Source of the DNA: VXMF01 sp965206775
GTDB taxonomy: Bacteria; Acidobacteriota; Terriglobia; Bryobacterales; UBA6623
Direction of reading: 5' to 3'
NCBI GenBank assembly: GCA_965206775.1
Contig: CBDBKU010000003.1
Location: forward strand, 1,488,001-1,552,000
DNA: 64,000 nt
Shown here: piece after piece, positions 60,283 to 64,000 of the stretch
Layout: each line of letters starts with the position of its first letter
Numbering within the stretch: the first letter of the stretch is position 1
Position numbers and translations under genes: made by a program
Notes under the pieces: generated by a model
What the model was told of the DNA's origin: nothing
Seen by the model: only the letters and a program-made list of their open reading frames with translations
Databases searched by the model: none

Positions 60283-61983
60283 CTATCCAAGTTGCCCCTT
60301 CCGCGCGGCGCCGACTAGAAACTCGCAGGCGCGGACGGTGTTGGCCATCATCGTCAGAGTCGGGTTGACCGAGCCGAGACTGGGGAAGGCAGCTCCGTCG
60401 GTGACAAATAGGTTCTTGATGTCGTGCGACTGGCAGTATTCGTTGAGCACCGAGGACTTCGGGTCCTGGCCCATGCGGGCGGTGCCGACTTCATGGATGC
60501 CGTCGCCCGGAGTCTTCGGCTTTGCCGACGTGTTGATGTCCACGGCTCCCGCCGCTTCGAGCATCGCAGCCCCTTGATTTAGGCTGTCGCGGAAGAGGGC
60601 CATCTCGTTATCGCCCCACTGCATGTGAATCCGCAGGACCGGGATCCCCCAAGCATCGACGGCGTGCGGGTCGAGCTCGACGTAGTTGTTAAAGTCCGCA
60701 AGGCTCTCGCTGAAGCCGTGGAGGCCCGCCTGCCAGTACGCGCCTTCACGCACCGCCCGCTTGAAGCCTCCGCCAAGTCCCGGAGATTCCATCGCAAAGC
60801 GCGGCGTTGCGCCGCCCTGGTAGCTGAAGCCTCGGATCACGCCGTTCGTATGAACCTTTGTCACGTTGCGGAAGCGCGGAATGAAAATGCCGTTCGGTCG
60901 GCGGGGCGGGCCGTGCCAAGGCTCCGCCCGCCCGAGAGCGGGCAGTCGGCCGTTGATCGTCGCGCCGTACATGTGATCCGTCAGGTAGTGGCCTAGCGTT
61001 CCGCTGGAATTGGCGAGGCCACCGGGGGAAGAGTTGAGGAGGATGCGAGTGGACTCGAGCGTTGACGCGCACAGCAGAACAACCTTCGCACGGATTTCCC
61101 GCGGCGTGCGAGTGGCTCGTGCGATGTAGCCCACTCCGGAAGCCAGACCCGTCGCACGATCGATCGTGACATGCGACGCGACGCAGTCGGTCATGACCGT
61201 CAGGCGTCCGGTCCGTAGCGCGGAGGCGAGAGTCGTGAACGGAGTCGAGAAATAGGAGTGCGTGACGCATCCTTTGTTGCAGGGACCGCAATAGTGGCAA
61301 GCGGCACGTCCGCCATGGTCGGTCGTGAGAACGGCGGTACGGCCGATGGTTACTAGGCGCCTAAATCGGTTCTCGACGGCCTCCTTGAGCACCCGCTCGC
61401 CGCAAGTGAATCCCATGGGAGGCAGGAATTCTCCGTCCGGGAAATGCGCAAGGCCCTCGTTGCGCCCGCTGATCCCTATGAAGCGTTCGACCTTGGAGTA
61501 GTACGGCGCGAGATCCTTGTACGAGAACGGCCAATCGACTCCGACTCCGTCACGGCTCGCAGCCTTGAAGTCGAGATCGCTGAGCCGGTAGCTTTGTCGT
61601 CCCCAAGCCAGTGTTCGACCGCCTAGGGCGCGGACTCGAACCCAAACGAAAGGCTTGTCATCGGGAGTCGTGAACGGGTTCTCGATGTCATTCGCAAACC
61701 ACCTGTAGTTGACCTCAGAGCACGCTCCCTGCTTCGCGTGCATTGGCCGGAGCCGGGTGATCTCAGGGGATGCAACCCCGTTCGGACGCGTGTCGCGGTA
61801 CTTCAGCTCGTACGGCGGAACGTGCTCTCCGAACTGTTCTGGCGTCGTCGGCGGGCCGGCTTCGAGCATCGCGACATCGAGCCCGGCTTCAGTCAATTCC
61901 TTCGCCGCCCAGCCTCCCGTCGCTCCAGAGCCGACAACCAGAGCGTCGAAGATTCTGCGGGTGCTGGTCGCGGGTTGCGGCAT
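60283..61983 (-). CDS. GMC-family FAD oxidoreductase
   Basis: The 566-residue protein has the FAD-binding 'ALVVGSGATGGWAAKELTEA' near the N-terminus, followed by 'VAMLEAGPP' and 'LGGRTLAWGRQSYRLSDLDF'. A Cys-rich block 'ACHYCGPCNKGCVTH' lies near 230-245, and the C-terminal active site 'GIHEVGTARMGQDPKSSVL' and 'SLGSVNPTLTMMANTVRAC' holds the His and Asn pair. GMC enzymes oxidise alcohols or sugars; homologues with this Cys block are often gluconate dehydrogenase-like and work with a small Tat-exported subunit and a cytochrome c, neither of which is adjacent. No signal peptide is seen, so export could depend on a partner. ATG at 61981-61983. Confidence 0.9.
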   Translation of the reverse strand: MPQPATSTRRIFDALVVGSGATGGWAAKELTEAGLDVAMLEAGPPTTPEQFGEHVPPYELKYRDTRPNGVASPEITRLRPMHAKQGACSEVNYRWFANDIENPFTTPDDKPFVWVRVRALGGRTLAWGRQSYRLSDLDFKAASRDGVGVDWPFSYKDLAPYYSKVERFIGISGRNEGLAHFPDGEFLPPMGFTCGERVLKEAVENRFRRLVTIGRTAVLTTDHGGRAACHYCGPCNKGCVTHSYFSTPFTTLASALRTGRLTVMTDCVASHVTIDRATGLASGVGYIARATRTPREIRAKVVLLCASTLESTRILLNSSPGGLANSSGTLGHYLTDHMYGATINGRLPALGRAEPWHGPPRRPNGIFIPRFRNVTKVHTNGVIRGFSYQGGATPRFAMESPGLGGGFKRAVREGAYWQAGLHGFSESLADFNNYVELDPHAVDAWGIPVLRIHMQWGDNEMALFRDSLNQGAAMLEAAGAVDINTSAKPKTPGDGIHEVGTARMGQDPKSSVLNEYCQSHDIKNLFVTDGAAFPSLGSVNPTLTMMANTVRACEFLVGAARKGQLG

Positions 61984-62528
61984 GGATGATAGGATCCGCT
62001 ACTGACTGTCTAGATGCACCGGACGACGCTTGTCTCACTGCATTTTCTCATCGAAGCGCCGTGCGAGCGCATCGAGCCGTTCGAACAGCTCGGGACTGTG
62101 CAGCTACCTCAGCGATCCGGCATGCGACGGACGCGCGGATAGCCGCGGGAACAGATTCCAGCGCCCGGGCAGTCTCAAGGCCGCAGCCAAGTCGCTCGGC
62201 TACCAACTCGTCGAGACCTTGTTACACAGAATCAGGCTGGCGGGATGAAGCTGCTCAGATGTTCGCTCCGCAACCAACCGCTCTCTGCCCCGAGCGAAAC
62301 CTGATGTGTTTCAGGCCTGTGCTCTACGTTTTCTGGGTCCTTCGATGTGAGGGCAATATTCGCTGCGGCCGGATGCACCTGCTCAATCGTAGTTGCGGTT
62401 CGAGTGCTGCGTGTACCGGATCCCGAGGCCGCTCTACTTGTTTCAGCGTGCGACGCCCCTTGCAACTATCCTTCGCCGATGTGCCCGTCCCTCTCGCGCT
62501 TCCCACCGCTGGAACGAAGTGCCGGGAC
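61984..62528. other. 545-bp region without a recognisable gene
   Basis: Only overlapping short frames. A plus-strand frame near 62030-62248 contains 'SLKAAAKSLGYQLVETL' but no domain or ribosome-binding site, and may be a remnant. Confidence 0.45.
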
Positions 62529-63869
62529 CTAACCCAAGACCGTCTGCGTCGCCTCCGACACGATCTGAATGATGCTGTCGAGCTGCTCGCGAGTCGTGAC
62601 AAACGGCGGCGCGAGGCAGAAGACATCCCCGCGCATGCGGCTGAACAGCCCGTGCTTCCGCGCCTCGGCGCTAAGCCTTTCGCCGACTCGCTCTTCAGGT
62701 GCGAACTCCGCCTTGGTCGACCTGTCGTGGACAAATTCGACCGCGCACATCAGTCCCTTGCCTCGGACCTCGCCCACATGGGGATGGTCTGCCAGCGCCG
62801 CCTTTAGTCCACCCAGCAGGTAAGTCCCCTTTGCGGCTGCCTGGCCGACCAGGCCCTCGCTTTCCAGAATTCTCAGGTTGCTCAAGGCGACAGCGCAGCC
62901 GACAGGATGGGCACTGTAGGTGTAGGCATGCATCCAGGGCGAGCTGCTTTGGTCGAGCACTCCCGCTATCGCGTCTGTGACACCGACGCCTCCAAGCGGA
63001 ATGTAGCCTGAGGTGATCGCCTTGGCAAACTGCACGACATCGGGTTCCACGCCCCAATGCTCCAAGGCGAACCATTTCCCGGTGCGTCCGAATCCGGTGA
63101 TGACCTCGTCGGCGACGAACAAGACCTCGTGCCGGTCGCAAATCTCCCTGATGCGTTGAAAGTAATCGTCCGGGGGAACAATCACGCCACCTGCCCCTTG
63201 GATCGGTTCGGCGAGAAACATAGCGACTGTTTCCGGCCCTTCCCTCAGGATGGCGGCCTCAAGCTCGTCGGCCGCGGCGACACCTGGACTTGTTCCGGGA
63301 GGTGCTTTGTAGCGATACGGGTAAGGAGAAGGGATTTGCAGGAAGCCCGGGACTCTAGGCTCGAACAGAGGCCAATAGCTGGGGATTCCCGTAGCGCTCA
63401 TCGCGGCGAGCGTCACGCCGTGGTATCCCCACTGACGGGAGATGACTTTCGTCTTCTTTGGATAGCCTCGGATCTTCCAGTACGAACGCGCCACCTTGAA
63501 ACTCGTCTCGCTCGCCTCGCCGCCTCCGGACGTGAAGAAGAATCGATTGATCGACGGGTAGGTCAGCTCCGCCAGCTTCTCGGCCAACTCGATGGCACGG
63601 GGATTCGAGCTGCCGGCGTAGCCCGAGCAGTACGCGAGCCTTTCCATTTGCCGCTTGGCGGATTGGGCAAGTTCCTCGCGGCCATGGCCAATTACCACAT
63701 TCCAGAGTCCGGAAAGCCCGTCGATGTATTCCCGCCCGTCTGCATCGACCAAGAGGGCGCCATGGCCGCTCACCCAGACATGGCCCTCGCGGTGGACCCG
63801 GGAACTGTGAAGTGGGTGGATTAGGTGTTCGAGATCACGAGAGAGAAGCGAATTATTCACAACCTGCAT
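62529..63869 (-). CDS. Class III PLP aminotransferase
   Basis: The 446-residue protein has the aminotransferase class III fold: 'YIDGLSGLWNVVIGHGREEL', 'FFTSGGGEASETSFKVARSY' with the phosphate-binding Ser/Gly region, 'GYHGVTLAAMSATG', 'AEPIQGAGGVIVPP', the PLP-ring Asp D254 in 'FVADEVITGFGRTG', and the Schiff-base K283 in 'QFAKAITSGYIPLGG'. These enzymes transfer an omega-amino group, using substrates such as beta-alanine, 4-aminobutyrate, taurine or diamines with pyruvate or 2-oxoglutarate. The substrate cannot be decided from the sequence, and neighbours give no clue. ATG at 63867-63869. Confidence 0.92.
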   Translation of the reverse strand: MQVVNNSLLSRDLEHLIHPLHSSRVHREGHVWVSGHGALLVDADGREYIDGLSGLWNVVIGHGREELAQSAKRQMERLAYCSGYAGSSNPRAIELAEKLAELTYPSINRFFFTSGGGEASETSFKVARSYWKIRGYPKKTKVISRQWGYHGVTLAAMSATGIPSYWPLFEPRVPGFLQIPSPYPYRYKAPPGTSPGVAAADELEAAILREGPETVAMFLAEPIQGAGGVIVPPDDYFQRIREICDRHEVLFVADEVITGFGRTGKWFALEHWGVEPDVVQFAKAITSGYIPLGGVGVTDAIAGVLDQSSSPWMHAYTYSAHPVGCAVALSNLRILESEGLVGQAAAKGTYLLGGLKAALADHPHVGEVRGKGLMCAVEFVHDRSTKAEFAPEERVGERLSAEARKHGLFSRMRGDVFCLAPPFVTTREQLDSIIQIVSEATQTVLG

Positions 63870-64000
63870 TATCGCCGGCCCTCTTGGAATCGACGATCGC
63901 GGCTGCTCCCGGCGACCGCTGGATTCCAGGAAGCTGGTTCCTAGGGCGGGGAAGAGGTGTCCCTTCGCCGCTGCCGCGCCGCCCCGGACGGTTCCAGCGT

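Noticed and set aside
1..64000. CRISPR array, prophage or integrative element across the window
   Set aside because: No regularly spaced repeats, phage structural genes or integrase were seen; the tRNA-Lys gene has no integrase or attachment repeat beside it.

Overview
This window looks like high-G+C (about 60% by eye) bacterial chromosome, most likely from an Acidobacteriota member. The strongest clue is the secreted VWA protein at 5401-6513, which matches the 'VWFA-related Acidobacterial domain' type. The PSD1/DUF1501 and DUF1592/DUF1552 pairs, the Tat-exported sugar isomerases and the solitary PQQ dehydrogenase/cytochrome c pairs are typical of Acidobacteriota and Planctomycetota. The assignment is an inference from gene content; no rRNA is present. 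No CRISPR array, prophage or conjugative module was seen.

Layout. 1-2.8 kb: end of a Kelch protein, an orphan OmpR-type response regulator and about 1.1 kb without a gene. 2.8-8.9 kb: a lytic transglycosylase diverging from a plus-strand run of threonine synthase-like protein, MoaD-MoaE fusion, VWA protein, inositol monophosphatase-like protein and thymidine phosphorylase-like protein. 8.9-13.2 kb: cytochrome c/PQQ dehydrogenase operon and a di-heme peroxidase. 13.2-15 kb: small ORFs and an IS1380 remnant. 15-17.3 kb: formaldehyde dehydrogenase and a Tat-exported isomerase. 17.4-19.3 kb: an intact LCMT-type methyltransferase, a decayed ORF and a broken second methyltransferase copy. 19.3-21.7 kb: His-rich TonB receptor. 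21.86-23.27 kb: an IS4-family element with clear ends and target duplication, followed by tRNA-Lys(CTT). 23.6-27.2 kb: surA-like, yhaM-like and SDR genes. 27.2-32.7 kb: amidohydrolase, gatB, zinc-ribbon protein and sulfatase. 32.9-35.9 kb: a metal area with a broken Cu/Zn permease and a lower-G+C ZIP transporter. 36-43 kb: second isomerase, ISAs1 remnant, beta-oxidation fusion protein, amidohydrolase and glycosidase-like protein. 43-51 kb: PSD1/DUF1501 pair, second PQQ dehydrogenase/cytochrome pair and a cyclase. 51.2-54.2 kb: a 1000-residue DNA methyltransferase with an extra N-terminal domain. 55-64 kb: DUF1592/DUF1552 pair, GMC oxidoreductase and class III aminotransferase.

How it fits together. 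Much of the window encodes exported redox proteins (two PQQ dehydrogenases, mono- and di-heme cytochromes, GMC and formaldehyde dehydrogenases) and carbohydrate or sulfated-polymer breakdown enzymes (sulfatase, glycosidase-like protein, isomerases, amidohydrolases). This suggests a heterotroph using complex organic matter and alcohols with periplasmic electron transfer. Metal handling is a second theme: the His-rich receptor, ZIP and broken permease. Genome decay is visible in several places: an IS with a frameshifted transposase, two IS remnants and three pseudogenes. The least explained intact gene is the solitary methyltransferase at 51186-54188, which could be a single-gene defence system.
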